Below are positions 1 to 7,273 of a stretch of 64,000 bases of DNA, one piece after another. How positions within the stretch are numbered: the stretch's first letter is position 1; each line of letters starts with the position of its first letter. Origin of the DNA: Chryseobacterium jejuense (GTDB taxonomy: Bacteria; Bacteroidota; Bacteroidia; Flavobacteriales; Weeksellaceae); contig NZ_JAGIPR010000005.1 of assembly GCF_017877355.1 (NCBI RefSeq), positions 1 to 64,000 of the forward strand. The letters run 5' to 3'. The notes under the pieces were generated by a model that was given only the letters and a program-made list of their open reading frames with translations, was not told the DNA's origin and made no database searches. The position numbers were made by a program, and so were the translations under genes.

Positions 1-27
1 ACTCCTGCGCTCCCTTAATTGGGACTG

Positions 28-35
28 CAAAGATA
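28..35 (-). promoter_or_regulatory. -7 promoter box, leftward
   Basis: CAAAGATA on the plus strand reads TATCTTTG on the minus strand, an exact match to the Bacteroidota -7 consensus TAnnTTTG. It would drive a gene beyond the left edge of the window. Confidence 0.5.
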
Positions 36-175
36 AGAACTTTATTCTAACTCACAAATTTTATCTGATAAAATTAAAAGCTTTTTTTTTCGTCCCTTTC
101 TTTAGTAGAATAAATCTTTATGCTTATCTAAAAGCCCTTCTGCGCTTACCGAATCTCTTTCGTTTTTCAGTGGGG

Positions 176-183
176 CAAAGATA
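176..183 (-). promoter_or_regulatory. Second -7 promoter box, leftward
   Basis: A second exact TATCTTTG on the minus strand, 148 bp from the first. The sequence just left of each box contains CTGCGC, so the two may be tandem promoters of one gene outside the window. Confidence 0.45.
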
Positions 184-654
184 ACAACTTATTACAACGC
201 AAAACAAACTTTATTAACTTTAATTTCATATTCACGTAATATTCTTCCTTAATACTCTGATAGCATGGATGAAAAATTTTAAACATTTGTTTGAGAGATT
301 GGCATAGAGAATACAGAATACAGGGAAAGAGGGAAATGTGGGTGTTTTGTGAGGACGTGGATATATATAAAATATATGGGTAATGGGCAATCGAAGGTAT
401 ACATATATTATATAGTACGAAAAATGCATTTGGTTATTTTAAGTATTTAATTGATGAATGGAATAACATTCTTTACATCCTTACTGGATGACAAAGATTT
501 TGCAAAACAGAATGGGAAATAAAGAGACCAAATGATATAATGCTTATTACAAAGGGGCTATTATAAGAAATGGTTAGAGATCAGTGTTTTTTATCTTCCC
601 ACTGATCGCACAGATTTGCACGGGTTTTCATAGAGAACCGGAGATAACTGGATA

Positions 655-705
655 ACCACCCCGTCAAAAATTCTTTGAATTTTTGACACCCCTCCAAAGG
701 ATGGG
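655..705. repeat. Inverted repeat of intergenic type
   Basis: GTCAAAAATTC (663-673) and GAATTTTTGAC (677-687) are a perfect 11-bp inverted repeat with a TTT loop. It is flanked by CACCCC on the left and ACCCCTCC on the right. From memory, similar sequences recur between genes in flavobacterial genomes. There is no T-run that would make it a typical terminator, and only one copy lies in this window. Confidence 0.55.
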
Positions 706-810
706 AATGATGGAGGACATTCCTTATGGATAATGGTTAATATTACTAATTAATGACACCTATTCTCTATTCCTCATTACTCATCATTTATAATTATGGT
801 CCCCTACCCT

Positions 811-900
811 AGCCCCGATAGCAACGGTTACCCCGCAGCACGCGTAAGCCTTAGCTTTGGCGCGAGGAGTATGAGTGGATAGCGGGATCAAGCTCCTAAT
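811..900. repeat. Structured intergenic element
   Basis: A G+C-richer 90-bp block that begins AGCCCCGATAGC and ends GATAGCGGGATCAAGCT. The outer halves can pair (AGC with GCT, CCC with GGG) around a repeated GATAGC, and the interior holds a CGCG...GCC/GGCGCG hairpin. This layout resembles a repeat I recall from flavobacterial intergenic regions, which I cannot confirm here. A frame crosses it but looks non-coding. Confidence 0.5.
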
Positions 901-1322
901 GAAGTTTGAGAGTTTGAGTGCTGAAAAGTAAGAAAGGTGAAAAATAAAGTTGGAGAGACAGGCTACCCACATTATATAATTATAATATATTAAGGTGTAA
1001 ATAAGGAAACTTAAACATAAGTTCACATTTAAAAGAATTCATTTTTTTTGTGGAGTCGTTAAATACTTTTTATTTTACTCTATGTTAAAAAAGGGAATTT
1101 GAGTAAATATAAGTCATAAATAGAGTGACTTTTCACGTTGTCATTAATTAATTGATCCTTATCTACTAAGGTAATAAACATCGTATTTATTTTTTCTCAA
1201 ATCATAGTACTATTTTTGTTAAATTTGCCGTTTTACATAGAAACTGAAGAATATTTTATTTTTTTATATATTTTTTAAAAAACTGCATACTTTTTGTTTG
1301 TGCTAATTGCCTGAAGAAACGA

Positions 1323-3857
1323 ATGATGTTAAACAAGAACTCCAAAAAACACTATTTTTTATTTTTTTTCCTGACCATTACCAGCTTTACCTATGCTCAA
1401 AACAGGGCCAGCGGAAAGATTGTTGATGCCAAAAACAACAAGGAAGTAAGCAAAGTTGATATTTTTATCAATGATAATAAAGCCCCCTCTCTTACCACTA
1501 CCTCGGGAAGCTTCAGCGTTCAGTCTGATAGCATTATCCAGAGACTAAGGTTTATCAGAAAGAATTATACCACAGAAACTCTTGATATTACTCCGGAGAA
1601 TGCTGAGAATATTTTTGTTCAGCTTTCCCAGGCCAAAGTGAGCAATATCCAGGAAGTAGTAATACAGGCTGGGAAACCTAAATACAAAAACAAGAAGGAA
1701 AACCCTGCTTATGCAATTATGCAAAAAGTATGGGCTCAAAAAAGGAATAACGGTCTTGAAAAATTTGATACGTACTCGTATAAGGAATACGAAAAGACTC
1801 AATTTGACCTTAACAATATAGACAGCGCCTTCATGAAGAAGAAAATCTTCAATAAGCTGGATTTCATTTTTGATTATGCAGATTCTACTGCCAGTGGAAG
1901 ACTTGGTCTTCCTGTGTTCTTAAATGAAGCGGTGTATGAAAATTATGGTAAAAACAAACCGGATAAAGACAGTAAAAGAACTTTAATTGCTCAAAAGACT
2001 TCAGGTTTTCAGGATAATCAGGTCATTACTGTTTCTGCAAAGAACCTTTACAGGGATGTTAATATTTATGATAATACTTTAAACTATTTTGATATTGGGT
2101 TTCAAAGTCCGGCCGGAACAGATGGATTTGGGACTTATGATTATAACCTTGTGGATACCATTTCTATTCGTGGGGAGAAAGCTTTTCAAATAAGATATCA
2201 ACCTAAACGTAAGGATGTCCTGGCATTTCAGGGAAATCTTTATATAGATACGGATTCCTATGCTGTTTTGGGAGCTACTTTAAGATCTACACAAAAAATC
2301 AATGTTAACTTCGTCAACAGTGTTTATACTCAATTGGAATACGACAATCCGGATGAATCAACATTTCTTCCCAAGAAATTGGTTACAGAAGTTGAAATGA
2401 GTCCTTTTTCCAAGAAGAAAGGGTCTAAAAGCATTATTGCAAAAAAATCGGTTGATTATTCTAATTACGAATTTAATATTCCTTTAGATCCTAAAGTTTT
2501 TAAACGTACTGAAGAGGAATATGAGGATAAGTTCACCGATAAAGATGATGCTTATTGGACAAAGGCAAGACCAGATACTTTATCCAAATCTGAACAGGGA
2601 GTATATAAAATGTTAGATCAACTACAGCAGACTCCAAAGTTCAACCGTATGGTGAAATTATTTGAAACTCTTGGTTCACGTTATTATAATGCTTTTAAAG
2701 GAGTAGATTTTGGTCCTATCTTTTCAGTTTATGGAAGAAATGAGGTGGAAGGAGACAGAATAAGAATTGGAGCAAGATCGTATTTTGGATTGAATGACCC
2801 TTGGAGAGTTCAGTTCTACACTGCTTACGGATTTAAAGATCAGCAGGTAAAATATGGTGCTGAAGCAAGATATATGTTCAACAGACTTAACCGATTTATG
2901 ATTGGAGCCGGAACCAGCAGAGACATAGTTCAGCTTGGTGGACAGCTTACATCCGGTGACGGAGTAGCATCCCGTTCTTTATCTTCCAGTACATTTTTTG
3001 CGAGAGGAGAGAATATTTCTTTAAGTTCTGTAAACCAAACGAGTGTTTTTGCCGCTATTGAGCCATGGAAAAACGTCCAGATAAGGGTTGACGGAGTGAT
3101 GCAAAGTATTAAGTCTGCGATTCCGGAGAAGTTCAACCTGATGTACTATCAACCTGATGGACAACTAAGAAAAACGGTAAATGATTCTCATGTTACCATT
3201 AGCTTAATTGCAAAGCCCGGAGCAAGATTTTCTCAAACGGGAATTGACAGATATCAGGCAAAAAACCTTGCGCCTACTATTGTTTTAAGATATACCAGAG
3301 GTATTGAAGGATTATTCAATGCTGACTTCAACTATAATAAGCTTCAGTTTATGTTCTACAAACCATTTTTGATCGGAACATTAGGAAAAACGATTGTGAA
3401 TTTTGAAGCAGGGAAAAATTTCAATACAGTTCCATTGGCTTTACAGAATATTATTCCTGCTAACCTTTCTTACGGCTTGGCACCTAATACATTTTCACAG
3501 CTTAATTATTATGAATTTGTTGCAGACGCTTATACAACTCTTCATTTGGAACATCATTTTAATGGAAAGATTCTTTCTTATATTCCTTTGATCAAAAAGC
3601 TAAAACTTAGAGAAGTGGCTTTTATCAGAGGAGCGTATGGTACTTTAAGTGATGCCTCTAAAGCAATTAATGTAGAGGGATTCAAATATTCAGCCCCAAA
3701 TGAGCATATTTATTTTGAATATGGGTTTGGTATTGAAAATATAGGAATTGGAAACCTAAGAATTTTCAGGGTAGACTTCAACTGGAGAGGTAATTATCTT
3801 GACAGGCCTGACATTTCAAAATTCGGCGTTAAAGCTGGTTTCCAGGTAGGATTTTAA
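1323..3857 (+). CDS. DUF5686 family outer-membrane protein with carboxypeptidase-regulatory-like domain
   Basis: An 844-residue protein with a signal peptide ending near TYAQ (about residue 26). A carboxypeptidase-regulatory-like beta-sandwich follows (about residues 27-95, GKIVDAKNNKEV). The rest is the long DUF5686 region, starting around KENPAYAIMQKVW. The end is rich in aromatic beta-strands and closes with phenylalanine, as in outer-membrane barrels. Length and order fit the Bacteroidota family; its function is not established. Two consecutive ATG codons (1323, 1326) are possible starts. The gene stands alone and ends at the hairpin at 3872. Confidence 0.85.
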   Translation: MMLNKNSKKHYFLFFFLTITSFTYAQNRASGKIVDAKNNKEVSKVDIFINDNKAPSLTTTSGSFSVQSDSIIQRLRFIRKNYTTETLDITPENAENIFVQLSQAKVSNIQEVVIQAGKPKYKNKKENPAYAIMQKVWAQKRNNGLEKFDTYSYKEYEKTQFDLNNIDSAFMKKKIFNKLDFIFDYADSTASGRLGLPVFLNEAVYENYGKNKPDKDSKRTLIAQKTSGFQDNQVITVSAKNLYRDVNIYDNTLNYFDIGFQSPAGTDGFGTYDYNLVDTISIRGEKAFQIRYQPKRKDVLAFQGNLYIDTDSYAVLGATLRSTQKINVNFVNSVYTQLEYDNPDESTFLPKKLVTEVEMSPFSKKKGSKSIIAKKSVDYSNYEFNIPLDPKVFKRTEEEYEDKFTDKDDAYWTKARPDTLSKSEQGVYKMLDQLQQTPKFNRMVKLFETLGSRYYNAFKGVDFGPIFSVYGRNEVEGDRIRIGARSYFGLNDPWRVQFYTAYGFKDQQVKYGAEARYMFNRLNRFMIGAGTSRDIVQLGGQLTSGDGVASRSLSSSTFFARGENISLSSVNQTSVFAAIEPWKNVQIRVDGVMQSIKSAIPEKFNLMYYQPDGQLRKTVNDSHVTISLIAKPGARFSQTGIDRYQAKNLAPTIVLRYTRGIEGLFNADFNYNKLQFMFYKPFLIGTLGKTIVNFEAGKNFNTVPLALQNIIPANLSYGLAPNTFSQLNYYEFVADAYTTLHLEHHFNGKILSYIPLIKKLKLREVAFIRGAYGTLSDASKAINVEGFKYSAPNEHIYFEYGFGIENIGIGNLRIFRVDFNWRGNYLDRPDISKFGVKAGFQVGF

Positions 3858-3871
3858 AATATACGATAACA

Positions 3872-3900
3872 ATCCGGCGGCTTCTTCGAAACCGCCGGAT
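3872..3900. terminator. Hairpin terminator between convergent genes
   Basis: ATCCGGCGG pairs perfectly with CCGCCGGAT (9 bp) around CTTCTTCGAAA, in which TTC/GAA can also pair. It separates the DUF5686 gene from the convergent peptide gene at 3920. Its core is nearly identical to the hairpin at 21772. Confidence 0.7.
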
Positions 3901-3919
3901 CTTATTTTAAGCCTTATTA

Positions 3920-4087
3920 TCAGCAATTACAAGACTCTTCTAAAGTATTCAAACAATATTGCTGTTGCCACGAACTCAGTCGACACCATTGTGCACAAGT
4001 TGTTATCATGAAGTCCGGACATATATAATCATTTCCACCTCCAATTGATTTCAACTCATTTTTAGTGATTTTCTTAAGATTTTTCAT
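3920..4087 (-). CDS. Cysteine-rich double-glycine leader peptide (bacteriocin-like), copy 1
   Basis: A 55-residue peptide beginning MKNLKKITKNELKSIGGG. The lysine-rich start followed by GG resembles leader peptides cleaved by double-glycine peptidase transporters. The region after GG has six cysteines at residues 23, 31, 35, 45, 53 and 55, at exactly the same positions as in the next copy, with a CP at 23-24 and a WC at 34-35. The start is the ATG of the conserved MKN. Only 25 bp separate it from the upstream copy, so the two are probably cotranscribed. Such proteins are usually named bacteriocin-like in Chryseobacterium; activity is unproven. No transporter or maturase lies nearby. Confidence 0.8.
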   Translation of the reverse strand: MKNLKKITKNELKSIGGGNDYICPDFMITTCAQWCRLSSWQQQYCLNTLEESCNC

Positions 4088-4112
4088 ACTCTTTTATTTT
4101 AACAATTACAGT

Positions 4113-4280
4113 TTAGCACATGCACTCCTCTTCTACATCAAGAAGGCAACGCATTTTTTGCAATGGAGTTAAACCACACCATAAATCACATGATCTGATT
4201 GGCCTTGCAGGACATAGCACATCCCCACCGCCATTAATTGTTTTCAAACTCATCTTGGTTAATTTTTTCAGATTTTTCAT
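4113..4280 (-). CDS. Cysteine-rich double-glycine leader peptide (bacteriocin-like), copy 2
   Basis: A 55-residue peptide beginning MKNLKKLTKMSLKTINGGG, with cysteines at 23, 31, 35, 45, 53 and 55, the same six as copy 1. The open frame extends 19 codons further upstream, but alignment of the MKNLKK start and the untranslated leader shared with copy 4 place the start at 4280. It is first in a two-gene unit with copy 1, behind its own -7 box at 4356-4363 and a leader that is nearly the same as that of copy 4. The mature part may form three disulfides or bind metal; neither is shown. Confidence 0.82.
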   Translation of the reverse strand: MKNLKKLTKMSLKTINGGGDVLCPARPIRSCDLWCGLTPLQKMRCLLDVEEECMC

Positions 4281-4375
4281 ATTGTTTAGTTTTAATTTGT
4301 TGCCTACTCTATATGCTTTTCGGCTTCCGCAATTCATTTATTATTTGATTGTTATCAAATATATAAATATCTCAC
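4281..4375 (-). promoter_or_regulatory. Promoter and conserved leader of copy 2
   Basis: The -7 box is CAAATATA at 4356-4363 (TATATTTG on the minus strand). The transcribed leader is about 70 nt and contains the motif CCGAAAAGC-N2-ATAGAGTAGG (4303-4323 on the plus strand) 22 nt before the start codon. The whole stretch aligns with 5042-5136 with few differences, showing that promoter, leader and gene were duplicated together. Confidence 0.65.
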
Positions 4376-4500
4376 CAATTAAGGATAATTTATAAAGTTT
4401 ACTTTTGTAAAGAATCAGATACAGAAAAACTCTTTTGCCTTCAAAATTCATATATTAAAATCAACATAAGAAGATCATACGTTGAAATACCCAGCACTAA
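4376..4500. other. Gene-free spacer
   Basis: AT-rich DNA upstream of the copy 2 promoter. No start-to-stop frame with features of the peptide family was found, and no other signal is clear. Confidence 0.5.
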
Positions 4501-4614
4501 ATAATATTGGTGACTATATATAATTTTACACCATTGTCCTTCTGACGAAGGACAGGGTCATAATAATAAGATAACAAGATTATGGTAAAATTGTATATAA
4601 TCACCATAATATTA
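4501..4614. repeat. Nested palindromic element
   Basis: The left arm (4501-4534, with TTGGTGACTATATATAATTT) and right arm (4582-4614, with AAATTGTATATAATCACCA) are imperfect inverted repeats. Between them sits a perfect 7-bp hairpin, GTCCTTC-TGAC-GAAGGAC (4536-4553). The layout is like a small non-autonomous palindromic element. No coding capacity and no certain target duplication were seen. Confidence 0.5.
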
Positions 4615-4616
4615 AA

Positions 4617-4650
4617 GCAAAAAACCACAGCTTCAAAGAAACTGCAGTTT
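4617..4650 (-). terminator. Terminator of the copy 4-copy 3 unit
   Basis: On the minus strand AAACTGCAG pairs with CTGTGGTTT (9 bp with two G-T pairs), followed by a run of T. It lies 27 bp after the stop codon of copy 3. Confidence 0.55.
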
Positions 4651-4676
4651 TCTAATTTTCATTTCATCTACATAGG

Positions 4677-4835
4677 TTAGTAAGGCGCACACGACTCTCC
4701 AAGCAGACAATGTGATTTTTGCCACGGAGTCCATCCACACCAATATTCACATGTATCTGTGACGGGGGGACAGTATATTCCGCCACCGTTATTATTTTTC
4801 AAACTTCTTTTGGTAAGTCTTTTTAAATTTTTCAT
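4677..4835 (-). CDS. Cysteine-rich double-glycine leader peptide (bacteriocin-like), copy 3
   Basis: A 52-residue peptide beginning MKNLKRLTKRSLKNNNGGG, with cysteines at 22, 29, 33, 43 and 49. It keeps the YC-P and YWCGWTPWQ core of the family but lacks the usual CxC end, finishing in CAPY, so it has five cysteines rather than six. The gap to the upstream copy 4 is 41 bp with no obvious promoter, which suggests cotranscription from 5117-5124. The odd cysteine number means at least one would be unpaired or bind something. Confidence 0.78.
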   Translation of the reverse strand: MKNLKRLTKRSLKNNNGGGIYCPPVTDTCEYWCGWTPWQKSHCLLGESCAPY

Positions 4836-4876
4836 TGATTCTATGCTAATTTACTGACTAATTAAATAAGTTCAGA

Positions 4877-5041
4877 TTAGCAATTACATGGCATTTCATC
4901 AATAACAGCATTAGCACAATGAGCTTTTTGCCAAGCCGACCATCCACACCACTCACTGCACCATGAAGCAGGAATCGGACATCTCTCACCTCCAGCAATT
5001 GTTTTCAACTGTTTTTTCGTTAATTTTTTTGAATTTTTCAT
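4877..5041 (-). CDS. Cysteine-rich double-glycine leader peptide (bacteriocin-like), copy 4
   Basis: A 54-residue peptide beginning MKNSKKLTKKQLKTIAGG, with cysteines at 21, 28, 32, 42, 52 and 54. It shares the WCGW-xxWQK-xHC core with copy 3 and the CNC end with copy 1. It is the first gene of the copy 4-copy 3 unit, preceded by the same promoter and leader as copy 2. The leader part (lysine-rich, then GG) is better conserved than the core, as expected for exported peptides that share one processing route. Confidence 0.8.
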   Translation of the reverse strand: MKNSKKLTKKQLKTIAGGERCPIPASWCSEWCGWSAWQKAHCANAVIDEMPCNC

Positions 5042-5136
5042 ATTATTTAGTTTTAATGTGTTGCCTACTCTATGTGCTTTTCGGCTTCCGCAACTGATTT
5101 GTTATTTGATAGATAGCAAATATATAAATATTTCAC
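5042..5136 (-). promoter_or_regulatory. Promoter and conserved leader of copy 4
   Basis: The -7 box is CAAATATA at 5117-5124 (TATATTTG on the minus strand). The leader motif lies at 5064-5084, 22 nt before the ATG, the same spacing as for copy 2. TTGC and GCAA flank the motif and can pair. Confidence 0.65.
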
Positions 5137-5187
5137 TACAGAAAGAATATTTATAATAAATTTAATTTTTAGAAAGAAAAAACAAAA

Positions 5188-5216
5188 AAAGCCTCAGCAA
5201 AAAATGCTGAGGCTTT
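5188..5216 (-). terminator. Terminator of rplU-rpmA
   Basis: AAAGCCTCAGCA and TGCTGAGGCTTT form a perfect 12-bp stem with an AAAAA loop. The A-run to its left gives a T-run on the minus strand. It lies 23 bp past the rpmA stop codon. Confidence 0.85.
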
Positions 5217-5238
5217 AATTTTTATAAAACGCTTTTAA

Positions 5239-5496
5239 TTATGCGTTTGGCTCTACAGATACGAAAGATCTGTTATTTGCTTTCTTTCTGAAAACTACTT
5301 TACCATCTACTAATGCAAACAAAGTGTGATCTTTACCGATTCCCACGTTATCACCTGGGTGGTGCTGAGTACCTCTTTGTCTAACAATAATATTTCCGGC
5401 AATAGCTGCTTGTCCTCCGAAAATCTTCACACCTAATCTCTTAGAGTGAGACTCTCTACCGTTCTTGGAACTACCGACTCCTTTCTTGTGTGCCAT
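5239..5496 (-). CDS. rpmA: 50S ribosomal protein L27
   Basis: 85 residues, the usual bacterial length. It begins [20 protein letters not shown] and contains the L27 signature around [15 protein letters not shown]. It sits near the peptidyl-transferase centre of the ribosome. The start is at the mature-type MAHKKG sequence, so there is no cleavable Firmicutes-style N-extension. It lies 12 bp after rplU in the conserved rplU-rpmA operon and ends before a strong terminator. Confidence 0.97.
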   Translation of the reverse strand: MAHKKGVGSSKNGRESHSKRLGVKIFGGQAAIAGNIIVRQRGTQHHPGDNVGIGKDHTLFALVDGKVVFRKKANNRSFVSVEPNA

Positions 5497-5508
5497 TTTA
5501 TTACTGGA

Positions 5509-6084
5509 TTATTTGTTAAGTGCTTTAAATTGATCGATATTCTTAATGATAGCAGCATCTACTTCTTCATGAGTAAGAATATTTTTCTCTAATTCAACTT
5601 TAACTGCTTTACCTAAAGTAATTAAAGTTTCTCTGTTCTCTTTAGACTGAGACAAGTTGTTTTTCTTTAGGTGATAGTTCAACTCGTGATCTTCACTAAA
5701 GTTAACAGTTGCGTTGTCAGAAAGAACTTCAGACTTTACAGTTTCTTTTTTAGCAGCTTTTTTAGCTCCTGCTTCAAATCCTGTAATACCAGTGATTACG
5801 ATTTGAGTTAAAGATTGTCTGTGACCGTTTTTAACTTTGTAACCTTTTCTTCTTTTCTTTTTGAAAACGATTACTTTATCAGCTTTTACGTGGTCAAGAA
5901 TCTCTGCTTCCACAGTGATTCCGCTTACAGCTGGGGCGCCTACAGTGATTGCTCCGTTTACAGTAAGAAGAACTTTATCGAAAGAAACTTTCCCTCCTTT
6001 ATCTCCTTTTAAACGGTTCACAAACAACTTTTGGTCTTGCTCAACTTTGTATTGAAGCCCTGCTATTTCTACAATTGCAAACAT
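5509..6084 (-). CDS. rplU: 50S ribosomal protein L21 with C-terminal extension
   Basis: 191 residues. The first roughly 100 match L21 (MFAIVEIAGLQYKVEQDQ at the start, KKRRKGYKVKNGHRQ and ITGI at the end of the core) and bind 23S rRNA. A tail of about 85 residues follows: a lysine/alanine-rich linker, then a charged, probably helical segment from about 130 (HELNYHLKKNNLSQSKEN) to the end. Canonical L21 is about 103 residues, so the tail is a clade-specific addition of unknown role. Transcription is from the -7 box at 6115-6122. Confidence 0.95.
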   Translation of the reverse strand: MFAIVEIAGLQYKVEQDQKLFVNRLKGDKGGKVSFDKVLLTVNGAITVGAPAVSGITVEAEILDHVKADKVIVFKKKRRKGYKVKNGHRQSLTQIVITGITGFEAGAKKAAKKETVKSEVLSDNATVNFSEDHELNYHLKKNNLSQSKENRETLITLGKAVKVELEKNILTHEEVDAAIIKNIDQFKALNK

Positions 6085-6114
6085 TGTTTATAAATTTTTA
6101 GTTATTTCGAGGTG

Positions 6115-6122
6115 CAAATATA
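6115..6122 (-). promoter_or_regulatory. -7 promoter box of rplU-rpmA
   Basis: CAAATATA on the plus strand gives TATATTTG on the minus strand, matching TAnnTTTG, about 30 bp upstream of the rplU start codon. Confidence 0.65.
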
Positions 6123-6267
6123 CAAATAAAATTCTAAACACCTTACAATCAAAGCAATGTTTTTTATTGAAAAAATATATTCACTATGTTTTGAATAATT
6201 TTTAATACTAAAGTGCTCATACATAAAAGATAATTTCTTAACTTCGTTTCACCAACTAAATAATTAT

Positions 6268-7155
6268 ATGAAAAGAAACTTTAACCTCTGCTTACTGGCA
6301 GGCACCATTGCTGCAACATTCCTGACAGCATGTAGTGATGACAAAATGGAAGAAACCGTTCTTCCTCAACAGGAAAGCCTTAGTGCGAAAATTGAACAAC
6401 CCGGAGCTGTTGAAAAAAACTGTTCTTATGTAGACAACAACTGGAGCTCGTCTTCTGTTTTGGTGACCGGACTTCAGAATTCTACAGACACCAATTTTAT
6501 GAATTCCCAAATGACTAAAATTGCAAGTTTATGGGGAAGAAGCAATCCTACTCTGAGATTTGTGAATGATCCTTCCAATTTCAATTCAACGTACAATGCC
6601 ATCTCTTACTCTACAGGAAAAATCTATTATGGATACGCCATCTATTATGATGCAAAGGCCAAAGGCGGAGATATTGTAAATGCAATGATCCTTGCTCATG
6701 AGTATGGACATCAGTTACAGTATATTTTTGGACTTCCTTCCGTAAACGAAAACACAGCAAGACCTAATGAACTTGAAGCAGATGGTTTCGCAGGATATTA
6801 TTTAAGAAGACCAAATGGTTATAACAAAACTAATTTCTCTGAAATTGCTGCAGCTTACGAGTTTGCACAAAGCATTGGAGATTATCAAACATCAGATCCC
6901 GGACACCACGGAACTCCTGCACAAAGAAGATCAGCCGTTCGTTTAGGGTTCCTCTTAGGACAGTATGACCTTAATGCTTCCAACTTCGACTATAACTTCT
7001 TCTATTATTATCAGGGAGTTCTTAACGGAACTTATAAAATGGCTAAAAATACTGTAAACCCAGAAATTGACGCTTACATGAGCCAATATATAGATGAATT
7101 AAGAAAAATTCAGTCCGGAGAAATTTCAGCGGAAGAATTTAAACATCTTCAATAA
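6268..7155 (+). CDS. Lipoprotein zinc metallopeptidase
   Basis: 295 residues. The N-terminus is a lipoprotein signal with lipobox LTAC (cysteine 22), so it is probably anchored to a membrane facing the periplasm or surface. HEYGH at 144-148 is an HExxH zinc site, and the acidic segment ELEADGFAGYY (about 168-178) fits the third ligand of the neutral zinc metallopeptidase (YpfJ-like) group. Substrate unknown. The gene is monocistronic and ends at the terminator at 7188. An alternative reading as a generic M48-like protease would not change the predicted catalytic site. Confidence 0.85.
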   Translation: MKRNFNLCLLAGTIAATFLTACSDDKMEETVLPQQESLSAKIEQPGAVEKNCSYVDNNWSSSSVLVTGLQNSTDTNFMNSQMTKIASLWGRSNPTLRFVNDPSNFNSTYNAISYSTGKIYYGYAIYYDAKAKGGDIVNAMILAHEYGHQLQYIFGLPSVNENTARPNELEADGFAGYYLRRPNGYNKTNFSEIAAAYEFAQSIGDYQTSDPGHHGTPAQRRSAVRLGFLLGQYDLNASNFDYNFFYYYQGVLNGTYKMAKNTVNPEIDAYMSQYIDELRKIQSGEISAEEFKHLQ

Positions 7156-7187
7156 AGAAACATTCATTTTTAGCATATTTAAGAAAG

Positions 7188-7217
7188 GAGGCGGACAATT
7201 GGGTTCTGCCTCTTTTT
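7188..7217 (+). terminator. Terminator after the metallopeptidase
   Basis: GAGGCGGA pairs with TCTGCCTC (8 bp, one G-T), followed by TTTTTATTTG. Confidence 0.75.
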
Positions 7218-7223
7218 ATTTGT

Positions 7224-7255
7224 TTTGAAAAATAACAGAAGTTTATTTACTTTTG
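7224..7255 (+). promoter_or_regulatory. Promoter of the acyltransferase gene
   Basis: TTTG at 7224-7227 (-33 element) is followed 20 bp later by TACTTTTG at 7248-7255 (-7 element). Both match the Bacteroidota consensus with typical spacing. The box overlaps an in-frame TTG at 7253, which argues for the ATG at 7274 as the start of the gene. Confidence 0.75.
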
Positions 7256-7273
7256 ACACCATATCCAATACTA

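Larger units (their letters stand above)
1..1322. other. Gene-free region
   Basis: No open frame here has a recognisable product, and the longest frames run through repeat-like DNA. It holds two minus-strand -7 boxes near the left edge, an inverted repeat at 655-705, a structured G+C-richer element at 811-900, and AT-rich DNA up to the gene at 1323. No clear TAnnTTTG box could be assigned to the 1323 gene. No tRNA or rRNA was recognised. Confidence 0.7.

Noticed and set aside
232..429. Minus-strand frame of 65 codons
   Set aside because: Low-complexity AT-rich translation (many Tyr, Ile, Phe and Pro), no promoter box and no family resemblance.
784..1026. Minus-strand frame of 80 codons in the left spacer
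   Set aside because: It runs through the structured repeat at 811-900, has no promoter or start context and resembles no protein family.
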